The translations under genes were made by a program, and so were the position numbers. From Streptosporangium saharense (GTDB lineage: Bacteria; Actinomycetota; Actinomycetes; Streptosporangiales; Streptosporangiaceae): a stretch of DNA of 64,000 nt. The DNA lies in contig NZ_JACHJP010000002.1 in assembly GCF_014203715.1 (NCBI RefSeq), positions 868,001 to 932,000 of the forward strand, read 5' to 3'. Below, piece by piece: positions 7,537 to 15,265 of the stretch; positions within the stretch are counted from its first letter, which is position 1; every line of letters starts with the position of its first letter. The notes beneath the pieces were generated by a model that saw nothing but the letters and a program-made list of their open reading frames with translations, was not told where the DNA came from and searched no databases.

Positions 7537-9239
7537 CTGATATCACCGGCATGACGGGCATTCGAGACATGCGAGGGCGGCTGGCCCTGGCGATCTCCTC
7601 GGGCGCGGCTGCCGAGCTGGCCGGGCTCGGGCTGATCGGCTCCGCGGCCTGGCTGATCACCAGGGCCGCCGAGCACCCGCCGCTGGCCGCGCTGAGCGTG
7701 GCGATCGTCGGTGTCAGGGCCTTCGCGACCACCAAGGGCGTCTTCAGGTACGGCGAGCGCCTGGCCGGGCACGATGTCGCGCTGCGGGCGCAGGCGACGA
7801 CCAGGCAGCGGCTCTACCGGGCGCTCATCCCCACGGGACCGCGCGACCGGCGGGGAGCCGATCTGCTCAGCCGGATGGTCGACGACACCGACGCGGCGCA
7901 GGACCTGCTGGTCCGCTGCCTGCTGCCCGCCTGCGCCGCGCTGGTCACCGCGATCGCCGCGGTCACGCTGGGGCTGTTCCTGCTTCCCGCCGCCGCGCTC
8001 GCGCTGCTGGCCGGACTGCTGGTCGCCGGGGTGCTCATCCCGCTGGGCACGGCCGCCGCCGCCCGGCGCTGGTCGGCGCGGATCGCGCCCGCGCGGGCGG
8101 AACTGGCCGCCAGGGTCGCCGACCTGGTGCACGGCGCGGCCGACCTGGCCGCCTACGGGGCGGGCGGGCGCGCACTGGACGCCTGCGCCGAGGCCGACGC
8201 CCGCCTCGGCGCGCTGGAGCGCCGCCAGTCCAGGGCGAACGCCGTCGCCGCCGCCCTGGGCACACTCACCCAGGGCCTGACCGTGCTGGCGGTCGTCTGG
8301 ATCGCCGGGGGCTCGCAGGCGGGCAGGGTCGCCACGGCGGTGCTCGCGCTGGTCTCGCTGGTCGCCTTCGAGCCGGTGCTGCCGATGGCCGCGGCGGCCG
8401 AGCGGCTGACCGGGGTGCTCGCCGCCCTGCGCAGACTGCGGGAGGTCGGCGCGACCCCGCCCGCCGTCGCCGAGCCCGCCAAGCCCGCCCCCGTGCCCGA
8501 AGGCCCGCCGACCGTGGAGATCCACGACCTGGTCGTACGGCACGGCCCCGGCCTGCCCGCCGCGCTCGACGGCGTCAGCCTGACCCTCACCCCGGGCAGG
8601 CGGGTCGCCCTGGTCGGCCCGAGTGGCGCGGGCAAGAGCACCCTGCTGTCGGCCCTGATGCGGCTGGTCGAACCCGAGTCGGGCACGGTCAGGCTGAACG
8701 GCACCGACCTCGGGGACCTTGCCTCCGACGACGTCAGACGGGTCATGACGGGGCTGACCCAGGACCCCTACGTGTTCCAGACGACGCTGCGGGACAACCT
8801 GCGCCTGGCGGGCCCCGAGGCGGACCAGGAGGAGCTGACCGAGGCCGTACGGCGCGCCAGGCTCGACCGGTGGGTCGAACGGACCGGCTGGGACACCCAG
8901 CTCGGGGAGGACGGGCGGACGGTCTCCGGCGGTCAGCTCCAGCGGCTGGCACTGGCCAGGGCGCTGCTGAACGACCCTCCCGTGCTGCTGCTCGACGAGC
9001 CCGCCGAGTCGCTGGACGAACCAACCGCGGACGCGCTCATGGCCGACCTGCTCGACGCCACGCGGGGCCGTACGACACTGCTGGTCACCCACCGCCTGCG
9101 CGGCCTCGAAGGGGTCGACGAGATCGTCGTGCTGGAAAATGGGGCGGTGGCCCAGCGGGGCACCCACGAGGAACTGGTCGGAACACCCGGCTACTACCGC
9201 GACCTGTGGCATTCGGAGGCCCTGACCGCGGGCCGCTGA
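7533..9239 (+). CDS. cydC: Thiol reductant ABC exporter subunit CydC
   Basis: 568 residues, beginning at the ATG that overlaps the cydD stop (ATGA). The N-terminal membrane domain carries the CydC-typical ELAGLGLIGSAAWLITRAAEHPP and FRYGERLAGHDVALR. The nucleotide-binding domain has Walker A GPSGAGKST (about 367), signature VSGGQLQR, Walker B VLLLDEPAESLD and H-loop TLLVTHR. It pairs with CydD to form the exporter that supports maturation of the bd oxidase. It is the last gene of the operon; a 316-bp region without convincing genes follows. Confidence 0.92.
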   Translation: MTDITGMTGIRDMRGRLALAISSGAAAELAGLGLIGSAAWLITRAAEHPPLAALSVAIVGVRAFATTKGVFRYGERLAGHDVALRAQATTRQRLYRALIPTGPRDRRGADLLSRMVDDTDAAQDLLVRCLLPACAALVTAIAAVTLGLFLLPAAALALLAGLLVAGVLIPLGTAAAARRWSARIAPARAELAARVADLVHGAADLAAYGAGGRALDACAEADARLGALERRQSRANAVAAALGTLTQGLTVLAVVWIAGGSQAGRVATAVLALVSLVAFEPVLPMAAAAERLTGVLAALRRLREVGATPPAVAEPAKPAPVPEGPPTVEIHDLVVRHGPGLPAALDGVSLTLTPGRRVALVGPSGAGKSTLLSALMRLVEPESGTVRLNGTDLGDLASDDVRRVMTGLTQDPYVFQTTLRDNLRLAGPEADQEELTEAVRRARLDRWVERTGWDTQLGEDGRTVSGGQLQRLALARALLNDPPVLLLDEPAESLDEPTADALMADLLDATRGRTTLLVTHRLRGLEGVDEIVVLENGAVAQRGTHEELVGTPGYYRDLWHSEALTAGR

Positions 9240-9499
9240 CCTTCGGGCCGGGGGTTGGGGCACTTGGGCGTGGCTTTCGCGGAAGGCCGCGGCGCTCACT
9301 GACCGGGGTTGGTCGAGGGTGTTGAGCCCGGCTTCGGCAGGGCGGGTTGTAGCCGGGCGCTCACTGACCAGGGCGTTGATCGAGGAGCTGTAACCGGGTG
9401 CTCGCGACCAGAAGTTCTACCGAGCACTCACGGGGAAGGCCATGGCGTTCGCGGCCAGGGACTTGCGACGGGGAATTCGTGGAGGAACCGGGAGAACAG
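9240..9499. other. Intergenic region with degenerate direct repeats
   Basis: No convincing gene was seen between the cydC stop and the terminator of the HtrA gene. The stretch carries the 13-bp direct repeat GCGCTCACTGACC at 9292-9304 and 9357-9369, a looser third copy near 9398-9410, and partly matching downstream sequence (GGTCGAGG and GATCGAGG). The copies are about 65 bp apart on average. Function is unknown; it could be decayed sequence. Confidence 0.4.
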
Positions 9500-9540
9500 A
9501 TGTGCCGCCGGGGGTCCGAGCGTTCCCCCCGGCGGCACAT
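9500..9540 (-). terminator. Hairpin terminator of HtrA-like gene
   Basis: A perfect 15-bp stem pairs ATGTGCCGCCGGGGG (9500-9514) with its complement at 9526-9540, leaving an 11-nt loop. It starts 15 bp beyond the stop codon of the leftward protease gene. There is no long T-tract, as usual for high-GC actinobacteria. It could also stop rightward transcription from cydC. Confidence 0.75.
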
Positions 9541-9555
9541 CGGCTCCGGTGCGAC

Positions 9556-10881
9556 CTACTGGTCGGTCTTCTCGACGAGCGTCGCGGTCGCGGTCTGGGT
9601 CTTGCCGTCGCGGATGTAGGTGATGGTCACCTTGTCCCCCGGCTTGAGGCCCCTGATCGCGCCGACCACCGTCGCGCCGTCGTCGACCTGGGTCTCGTTG
9701 ATCTTGGTGATCAGGTCGCCCTGCCTGATCCCGGCCTGGGCGGCCGGGCTGCCGTCGGTGACCTGGTTGACCAGGGCCCCGGTCACGTCGCCGCTCGCGT
9801 CGGCGAGGCTGACGCCCAGGAAGGCGTGGGTGACCTTGCCCGTGTCGATGAGCTGCTTGGCGACCTGCTTGGCGGTGTTGATCGGGATGGCGAAGCCGAC
9901 ACCGATGTTGCCCTCGCCGCCGTTGGTGGCGATGGCGCTGTTGATGCCGATCACCTCTCCGGCCGCGTTGACCAGGGCGCCGCCCGAGTTGCCGGGGTTG
10001 ATCGCCGCGTCGGTCTGGATGGCGCCGCCGATGGTCGTCGATCCGCCGCTCTGCTGTTGCTGCTGCATGCCGCCCCAGCCCGGCGGGAGCTGCTGTTGCT
10101 GCTGCTCGCTGCCGACGGTCACCGTGCGGTTCAGGGCGCTGACGATGCCCGCGGTGACCGAGCCGGACAGGCCGAGCGGGCTGCCGATGGCGAGCACCGA
10201 GTCGCCGACCCTGACCTTGTCGCTGTCGCCGATCGTGGCCTTGGTGAGGTCGGAGACGTTCTCCGCCTTGATGACGGCCAGGTCGGTCGCCGGGTCGGTG
10301 CCGACGACCCTGGCGGAGGCGGTCTTGCCGTCGCTGAACTTGACGGTTATCGGGCTGTTCGTCCCTGCCTGGTCGCCCAGCGTGACCACGTGGTTGTTGG
10401 TCAGGATGAGGCCGTCGGCCGAGAGCAGAACGCCCGATCCGTCGCCGCTGCCGTTGGCGCCCCTGACCTCGATGGAGACCACCGAGGGCTGGACCGCCTT
10501 GGCCACGTCGGCGACCGTGGCGACGTTGCCGACCTGTCGGACCTCGGCCGAGGAGGAGACGGACGAGGCCGCGACCGTACCGGTCCCGGCGATCGAGGTC
10601 GCGATGAAGGCCCCCGCGACTCCACCCCCGACGGCCATCGCGGCCAGCGCCAGCCCGGCTCCCAGCTTCTGCCTGCCGGTGAGCGACCCCCGCTGGGCGG
10701 GGATGCGCGGGGGCTCCGTCGCGTCCGGAACCGGATGGATCAGCGTCGGCTGCGGCCCGGTGTCCCGGCCATCCGCGTAACCGCCGACGCGCGGCGGAAC
10801 CTTGCCGAACTGGCTCCATCCTTCGTTCTCGTGGGTCGCCTCGGCCGGGGTGCTTTCCTGCTCATTCTTGTTCGGGTCCAT
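9556..10881 (-). CDS. HtrA/DegP-like membrane-anchored serine protease with PDZ domain
   Basis: 441 residues from the ATG at 10881, which follows GGGGGAAGA; an in-frame ATG at 10902 lacks a ribosome-binding site. A charged cytosolic tail of about 70 residues leads to a single membrane helix (ALAAMAVGGGVAGAFIATSI), then the trypsin-like domain outside the cell. The catalytic triad is visible as His in LTNNHVV, Asp in ATDLAVI and Ser in NPGNSGGALV. A Gln-rich loop (two QQQQQ runs) interrupts the domain between Asp and Ser. The C-terminal PDZ domain includes FLGVSL and GIRQGDLITKI. The family degrades or refolds damaged envelope proteins under stress. It stands alone between two non-coding regions. 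Confidence 0.9.
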   Translation of the reverse strand: MDPNKNEQESTPAEATHENEGWSQFGKVPPRVGGYADGRDTGPQPTLIHPVPDATEPPRIPAQRGSLTGRQKLGAGLALAAMAVGGGVAGAFIATSIAGTGTVAASSVSSSAEVRQVGNVATVADVAKAVQPSVVSIEVRGANGSGDGSGVLLSADGLILTNNHVVTLGDQAGTNSPITVKFSDGKTASARVVGTDPATDLAVIKAENVSDLTKATIGDSDKVRVGDSVLAIGSPLGLSGSVTAGIVSALNRTVTVGSEQQQQQLPPGWGGMQQQQQSGGSTTIGGAIQTDAAINPGNSGGALVNAAGEVIGINSAIATNGGEGNIGVGFAIPINTAKQVAKQLIDTGKVTHAFLGVSLADASGDVTGALVNQVTDGSPAAQAGIRQGDLITKINETQVDDGATVVGAIRGLKPGDKVTITYIRDGKTQTATATLVEKTDQ

Positions 10882-11240
10882 GTCTTCCCCCACGTCCTGC
10901 ATCCGCTCGTGGACTGTCGGAGCGGCGACCGGTGGTTCCGGTACACCAGAACAATGCCTGACCCCACGTAAGCCCAGCTTAAGAGGATGATCGGCCCCCC
11001 TCGCCTCCCCTCACACCCCCTTTATCCACCGTGCTCAGGGGCGATCCGGCAGCGAAAAAATCATGAAGGAACAGGTCCTGAAGGGCCGCGCACAGGTGAT
11101 TAACCGAATGACCGAGCCCAGGAGGCTCACACGCGGACACCCCTCACTCGATCACGGCAGGCACTTGACTGAGCACCTCAACTGACCGACGCTCATGGGG
11201 TGAGACCAAGAAATCCCTAGCAACCTGGAGGACAGGAACC
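10882..11240. other. 359-bp divergent promoter region
   Basis: This gap separates the leftward HtrA gene from the rightward small gene at 11241 and must hold both promoters. A TTGACT at 11165-11170 could be a -35 element for the rightward genes but no good -10 lies at the right distance. A 40-codon open frame at 11062-11184 has no ribosome-binding site and was not accepted. No repeat or RNA structure stood out. Confidence 0.4.
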
Positions 11241-11438
11241 ATGCGTCTGCGGCTTCTTGGTACGAACAGTGAGCAGGGCACGTGCCCGGCCGTCTACGTG
11301 ACGGACCGTGGCACCTTCGTCGTGCAGGGAAAGATCGTCACGGATCCCGAAGCACTCGGGGACGTGGTGAACCTGGCCGACGACGAGACCCTCGTCGAGA
11401 TCTCGCCGGAACTCGTCCGTTTCTTCGACAGGGAGTGA
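11241..11438 (+). CDS. Small conserved protein in DUF6879/Scr1 cassette
   Basis: 65 residues with a strong GGAGGACAGG before the ATG. The sequence (RLLGTNSEQGTCPAVYVTDRGTFVVQG, then DPEALGDVVNLADDETLVEISPELVRFF) is a compact, probably all-beta domain. Genes of this size often precede DUF6879 genes in actinomycetes. The stop overlaps the GTG of the DUF6879 gene by 4 nt, so the two are likely translationally coupled. No function is established. Confidence 0.75.
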   Translation: MRLRLLGTNSEQGTCPAVYVTDRGTFVVQGKIVTDPEALGDVVNLADDETLVEISPELVRFFDRE

Positions 11439-11959
11439 GTGTGCTGTCCGAGACCGAACTCGGCGACCTCCTGACCGGTTCCGGGCGGGAGGCGTTCCGC
11501 TTCGAGCTGCGCGACCGCTACAACAGCGAGGTCGGCAAGGAGCCGTACCGGAGGTGGCGTACGGGCGAGCCGGACGACCACGCATGGCACCGACCATGGA
11601 TGGAGAGGGTCAGCGCCGACGTGGCCGCGGGCAAGGCGTGGCGGCGGGTGCGGATCGTGTCCGTCCCGGTGTCGGACTACACCCGATACGGCATCGCGAT
11701 CGGCCGGTTGAGCGTCCAGGCCGGGGAGGACATCCGCTACCTCGACCGCGCGGGCGCCGAACGGCTCGGCCTGGCACCGTACGACGCGTGGCTCCTCGAC
11801 GAGACACGGCTCGTGCGTCTGCATTTCGACGATGCCGACGACACCTTCACGGGCGCGGAGGTCGTCACCGACCCCGAGACCGTCACCCGGCACCTGAAGT
11901 GGCGGGACCTCGCCTGGCGGTGCGCCGAACCACTCGAAACCTTCGCCGCCTCCCTGTGA
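11435..11959 (+). CDS. DUF6879 family protein
   Basis: 174 residues from the GTG at 11435, overlapping the previous stop (GTGA); a GTG at 11441 is an alternative. Recognised from ETELGDLLTGSGREAFRFE, DRYNSEVGKEPYRRW and the C-terminal VTDPETVTRHLKWRDLAWRCAEP. The family has no known biochemical role but is repeatedly found immediately before a helix-turn-helix protein with a DUF5753 domain, as here. It overlaps that gene by 4 nt. The overlaps argue for a functional trio, possibly a regulator with a partner or antagonist, which is inference. Confidence 0.8.
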   Translation: MSVLSETELGDLLTGSGREAFRFELRDRYNSEVGKEPYRRWRTGEPDDHAWHRPWMERVSADVAAGKAWRRVRIVSVPVSDYTRYGIAIGRLSVQAGEDIRYLDRAGAERLGLAPYDAWLLDETRLVRLHFDDADDTFTGAEVVTDPETVTRHLKWRDLAWRCAEPLETFAASL

Positions 11960-12804
11960 ACCAACCGCTCCTCGGCAAGCAAGCCGTTCAGGCCCTCGGT
12001 ATCCGCCTGCGTGACATCCGGCGGGACGCGGGTCTGAGCGGCCGTCAGCTGGCCGAGGCGTGCGGGTGGGGACCGCCGAAGGTCTCGAAGGTGGAGCACG
12101 GACGTCAGGCGCCGACCGAGACCGACGTCCGGGACTGGTGCATCGCCTGCGGCGCTCCCAGTGAGATCGCCGACCTGGTCGCCGCGGTGCGATCCATCGA
12201 CACCCAGTACCTGGACTGGCGGCGGTCGCTGGGAACGGGCACGCGGCGGCGACAGCGGGCCAATGTGAGCGCCTACGAGCGCACCACCCTGTTCCGGGTG
12301 TGGGAGCCCGCGGTAATGCCCGGACTGGTGCAGACACACGCGTACGCGCACGAGATCCTGGCCACCGTCATCGACTTCCACGGGATCCCCGACGACGTCG
12401 AGGCGGGCGTCCAGGCCCGGATGGAGGCGCAGCGCGTCCTCACTCATGGGGACCGCCGGTTCCTGCTGCTGATCGGCGAGGCGGCGCTCCACACGCGGGT
12501 GGGGGACGCCGGGGTGATGCGCGAGCAGTTGGGGCGGCTGGTCGAGGTCGCGCGGATGCCACGTGTCAGCCTCGGCGTGGTGTCGCTGTCCGCGCCGTAC
12601 ACGGTGCCGCGCAACAACGGATTCACGATCTACGACGCGAGGATGGTCACCGTGGCCACCTACACGGCCGAGCTCACGCTGCGGGAGCGCCACGAGGTGA
12701 CCGTGTACGAGAAGGCGTTCGACAGGCTGGCGGCCCTGGCGGTGCACGGCGTGGCGGCGCGGACGTTGATCGACCGCGCCATTTCTGATCTTGAAGAAAT
12801 CTGA
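11956..12804 (+). CDS. Helix-turn-helix regulator with DUF5753 (Scr1 family)
   Basis: 282 residues from the GTG at 11956, which overlaps the DUF6879 stop. Residues about 10-65 form an XRE-type helix-turn-helix (LGIRLRDIRRDAGLSGRQLAEA, then WGPPKVSKVEHGRQAPT). The remaining ~180 residues are DUF5753, recognisable from ANVSAYERTTLFRVWEP, MPGLVQTHAYAHEIL and FLLLIGEAALHTRVG. Such proteins are abundant in Streptomyces and relatives and are called antitoxin-like regulators of the Scr1 type; their partners are often small basic proteins. It is the last gene of the three-gene overlapping operon; a pair of small genes follows in the same direction after 137 bp. Confidence 0.85.
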   Translation: MNQPLLGKQAVQALGIRLRDIRRDAGLSGRQLAEACGWGPPKVSKVEHGRQAPTETDVRDWCIACGAPSEIADLVAAVRSIDTQYLDWRRSLGTGTRRRQRANVSAYERTTLFRVWEPAVMPGLVQTHAYAHEILATVIDFHGIPDDVEAGVQARMEAQRVLTHGDRRFLLLIGEAALHTRVGDAGVMREQLGRLVEVARMPRVSLGVVSLSAPYTVPRNNGFTIYDARMVTVATYTAELTLRERHEVTVYEKAFDRLAALAVHGVAARTLIDRAISDLEEI

Positions 12805-12941
12805 AGCAATCTCCTTCAGACCGCGAACCCGGCGGTCATAGCTTCCTGCCCATGGACGATGACCTCCAGCTCGACCACGAACCTCGTCGGCGACGGCACC
12901 GTACGGACACTCTCATCCACAGAAGAGCGGCCCGGAGACCC

Positions 12942-13061
12942 ATGAATTGGCCAGCTGTTTTCGCACCGTGGTCCGGCGTCCTGAGCCTGTGGGACATGCC
13001 CGTTCCCTCTCAGGAGCCCACATCGATGTCCGACGTTCGCGTATGGCCGGAACCCTGGTGA
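12942..13061 (+). CDS. Possible 39-residue peptide
   Basis: An ATG at 12942 preceded by GGAGA opens a Trp/Pro-rich frame (NWPAVFAPWSGVLSLWDMP ... VRVWPEPW). Its TGA overlaps the GTG of the next small gene in the same GTGA arrangement used by the cassette upstream. G/C bias at third positions is moderate. An in-frame ATG at 12852 would give 69 residues but lacks a ribosome-binding site. Could be a leader for the next gene and not a functional protein. Confidence 0.35.
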   Translation: MNWPAVFAPWSGVLSLWDMPVPSQEPTSMSDVRVWPEPW

Positions 13062-13297
13062 GCCATCTCGACCAGGCGACCTGGCAGAGGTTGTGTGGCC
13101 CGTACGACCCGGCGCGCTCCTACCGAGCCCACGTCCCCGACGACCTCACCCAGCTGCCGGACGCCAGGGACTGCGCGCGCTGCGGAAGAAGGATCGTGCC
13201 GGTCGATTCAGCCTTTGGGCGGTTGTGGGTGACCTCCGGCGCCGACAGCACCTGCCCGAGGGCGACCGACAGGCTCCACCGGCCCGACACCGACTGA
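13058..13297 (+). CDS. Small protein with one CxxC motif
   Basis: 79 residues from the GTG at 13058, translationally coupled to the short frame before it; an ATG at 13043 would add five residues. The sequence DLTQLPDARDCARCGRRIVPVDSAFGRLWV contains one CARC knuckle, with a single further Cys near the C-terminus (STCPRATD). Strong G/C bias at third codon positions supports coding. The family is not recognised. Its position after the Scr1-like operon suggests it may belong to the same accessory patch. Confidence 0.5.
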   Translation: MSHLDQATWQRLCGPYDPARSYRAHVPDDLTQLPDARDCARCGRRIVPVDSAFGRLWVTSGADSTCPRATDRLHRPDTD

Positions 13298-13402
13298 CCT
13301 GGCTCCCGGCTCCTGTCGTCGCTTGCCGGGAACCGGGATCGGCACCCCTGCCTCCCTGTCCGCCGTACTCAGACCACCTGCCGCTCCGCTCCCCCAGGAG
13401 AC

Positions 13403-13630
13403 TCACGAATCGGTCGCGCGAGCCTGGGGTGGGGGTGACATTCGCCTGTAGGAGTCAGGGGCGACACCTGGAAGAGGGGCTCGGCTCATGTTCACGTGTA
13501 CCGAGCCATACATGGTCTCGAACCGCCAAAGCTCGAACTGGTCCAGATCATGTTCGACGAAGCGCCGCAGCAGGGCCAGGAACGTCTGGAACTCCGTGTC
13601 CGACAGCGATCCATCGGTGACGTCGCTCAT
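13403..13630 (-). CDS. Small acidic hypothetical protein
   Basis: 75 residues from the ATG at 13630; an ATG at 13696 would add a basic 22-residue stretch that looks non-coding. Residues 8-40 (LSDTEFQTFLALLRRFVEHDLDQFELWRFET) are helical and acidic; the second half (YGSVHVNMSRAPLPGVAPDSYRRM) is probably beta/coil. Similar small proteins occur in actinomycetes without known function. It is oriented against the Scr1-like cassette and ends 105 bp from the previous gene. Confidence 0.5.
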   Translation of the reverse strand: MSDVTDGSLSDTEFQTFLALLRRFVEHDLDQFELWRFETMYGSVHVNMSRAPLPGVAPDSYRRMSPPPQARATDS

Positions 13631-13749
13631 GCGACCACCGTAGCGGCGGCCAGCACGAGCATCTCCACGGACGACCTTCGTCGGCTCGCCGTACAAAACG
13701 GCCTGCGAGGCGCCCTCGCTCCTTTCTGGAGGGAGGACGCCTGAGGGGG

Positions 13750-14592
13750 TCAGCTCGGGAGTTTGGCGCGGTGTTCTGGGCAGAGGAGGACGACGGCCGC
13801 GCCCGCGATGTAGCCGGACGTCTCGGCGCCGAACTCGTCGGTGGCCGGGCTGTTCAGGGTGACCTGGATGAGGCTCTTGCCGGTGTCGAGCGCGCTGCAG
13901 ACGTCCTTGCCGAGCTGCACCAGCCGGCTGTCGGAGGCGCCGTTCAGCTCGCTGCGCTGCCGTACGGTCTTCAGGAACAGCTCCTCCTTCTCGTCCTGGG
14001 AGAAGGAGAAGGACGAGGTCGAGGTCGGAGCCGGGGTCGGCTCGTCGGGCTCGTCCGTGGACGGGTCATCCGTGGAGGGTTCGTCCGTGGGCGTGGAGAA
14101 GGACGACTCCGAGGGCCGGGGCGACTCGGAGCCCGTCGAGATCAGCGCGACCGACGTGCTGTCACCCCGGTTCAGCAGATAGACCGCGCCACCGGCCACG
14201 ACGAGCAGGACCGTGACCACCGCGATCACGGCGATCACCACGCCCTTGCCACCGCCCGAAGGGGGCTGCGGCGGGCCCGGCTGCCAGCCGGGAGGGGGCC
14301 CGGCGGGGGGAGGCTGCTGCCAGCCCTGCTGAGGGTAGGGCGCCGTCGGCTGCTGGCCGTATGGCGGACCCTGCTGCGGCCCCGGTTGCGGCCCCTGCTG
14401 GCCGTACGGCGGGCCCTGCTGGGGTCCTGGCTGGGATCCCTGCTGGGGTCCTGGCTGGGATCCCTGCTGGGGTCCTGGCTGGGATCCCTGCTGGTACGGA
14501 GGTTGAGGCGGCGCCGGAGGCCACTGCTGGGGCCCGCCCTGCGGGTAGGGCTGCGGCCCGCCCTGGGGATACGGCTGCTGCGGAGGATGCAC
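13750..14592 (-). CDS. Pro/Gln-rich membrane-anchored protein with DUF732-like domain
   Basis: 280 residues from a GTG at 14592. Residues 1-115 are a low-complexity cytosolic tail rich in Pro, Gln and Gly with three exact QGSQPGPQ repeats. A single membrane helix follows (GVVIAVIAVVTVLLVVAGGAVYLL), then a Ser/Thr/Asp/Glu/Pro linker, and a folded extracellular domain at about 205-280: FLKTVRQRSELNGAS, LVQLGKDVCSALDTGKS and a C-terminal LLCPEH. The two Cys (VC and LCP) and spacing resemble DUF732, a secreted mycobacterial/actinobacterial domain of unknown role. No ribosome-binding site is obvious, so the start is uncertain. Confidence 0.7.
   Translation of the reverse strand: MHPPQQPYPQGGPQPYPQGGPQQWPPAPPQPPYQQGSQPGPQQGSQPGPQQGSQPGPQQGPPYGQQGPQPGPQQGPPYGQQPTAPYPQQGWQQPPPAGPPPGWQPGPPQPPSGGGKGVVIAVIAVVTVLLVVAGGAVYLLNRGDSTSVALISTGSESPRPSESSFSTPTDEPSTDDPSTDEPDEPTPAPTSTSSFSFSQDEKEELFLKTVRQRSELNGASDSRLVQLGKDVCSALDTGKSLIQVTLNSPATDEFGAETSGYIAGAAVVLLCPEHRAKLPS
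14416..14495. repeat. 24-bp tandem repeat inside the Pro/Gln-rich gene
   Basis: Three identical 24-bp units plus a partial fourth encode the QGSQPGPQ octapeptides of the cytosolic tail. The DNA copies match exactly, which indicates recent slippage duplication and likely length variation between strains. Confidence 0.8.
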
Positions 14593-14670
14593 TCGCGCAC
14601 CATACGTCGTCCCCCTGACATTTCGCCGTGGGATATCGGCGATAGATGCACAAAAGAGACAGCGGCCGGG

Positions 14671-14838
14671 TCAGAAGGTGAAGCCGTCGTTGGTTCTTCC
14701 CTGCCCGAGTGCCCTGTCCAGCTCGGCTCCGAGGCCGGGTACAAGCCGTTCGAGGGCCTCGTGCCACTCACGATGGCGTCCCGGGTGTTCCACCATCGCT
14801 CCGCATGTCCTGCACGTGGGGGGCTGGGATTGCGTCAT
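14671..14838 (-). CDS. 55-residue protein with Cys/His zinc-binding motif
   Basis: A short frame from the ATG at 14838 with GGAGGGAGCT 6-15 nt upstream. The sequence TQSQPPTCRTCGAMVEHPGRHREWHEALERL contains CxxC followed by His residues (H, H and H in EHPGRHREWH) that could bind one zinc. The rest is a Leu-rich helix and a tail ending TNDGFTF. Similar 50-60-residue CxxCG...H...WH proteins are common in actinobacteria and their phages; none has a defined role. Strong ribosome-binding site and codon bias make it a real gene despite its size. Confidence 0.7.
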   Translation of the reverse strand: MTQSQPPTCRTCGAMVEHPGRHREWHEALERLVPGLGAELDRALGQGRTNDGFTF

Positions 14839-14959
14839 GTCGAGCTCCCTCCGGGGTAGACGTCCGACGCCGCAGAACCGTCATCTGCCCTGACAGAGCG
14901 ATCCGGAACCACGTTCCGTGAACCGCTGTGCCGTGCCGTACGGCATCGCGGGGGTGGGA

Positions 14960-15178
14960 TCAGAGGTCCACGTCCCGGGAGGCGAGCGCCCCGAGCGGCA
15001 CCTCGCCGACCGGGGTCACCACGACCCTCCTGCCCGGCTCCTCGTAGCCGTGGTCGGTCAGCCACAGCAGGACGCCGGGCCCCAGGTCGTTGAAGGTGAC
15101 CGGGGAGTCCGGCGAGAAGATGTCCTCGCCCTGCTGCCCGGCGCTCCCCTCGACGATCGACAGGGTGTACGTGGTCAT
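14960..15178 (-). CDS. Small hypothetical protein
   Basis: 72 residues from the ATG at 15178 behind GGGGGG; an upstream in-frame ATG at 15217 is less well placed. The sequence (TTYTLSIVEGSAGQQGEDIF, PDSPVTFNDLGPGVLLWLTDHGYEEPGRRVVVTP) looks like a small beta-rich fold. No family was recognised and there are no membrane segments or Cys residues. It lies between the zinc-motif peptide and metQ, all leftward, but gaps of 121 and 87 bp argue against one operon. Confidence 0.5.
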   Translation of the reverse strand: MTTYTLSIVEGSAGQQGEDIFSPDSPVTFNDLGPGVLLWLTDHGYEEPGRRVVVTPVGEVPLGALASRDVDL

Positions 15179-15265
15179 GGTGGCCCCCCGCTGTGATCCG
15201 TCCTTTTCCGGATTCATACCCAGACCGGGGGCGGCGGGAGCCAGAGACTCCCGCCGTCGCCCAGG

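Noticed and set aside
9442-10971. 509-codon ORF antisense to the HtrA gene
   Set aside because: Shadow frame; the opposite strand has a complete catalytic triad and PDZ domain.
11062-11184. 40-codon ORF (MKEQVLKGRAQVINRM...) in the gap before the DUF6879 cassette
   Set aside because: No ribosome-binding site, mediocre codon bias and no recognisable family; treated as chance.
13771-14859. 362-codon rightward ORF over the Pro/Gln-rich gene
   Set aside because: Low-complexity Arg/Gly/Leu-rich shadow; the leftward frame has a membrane helix and DUF732-like domain.
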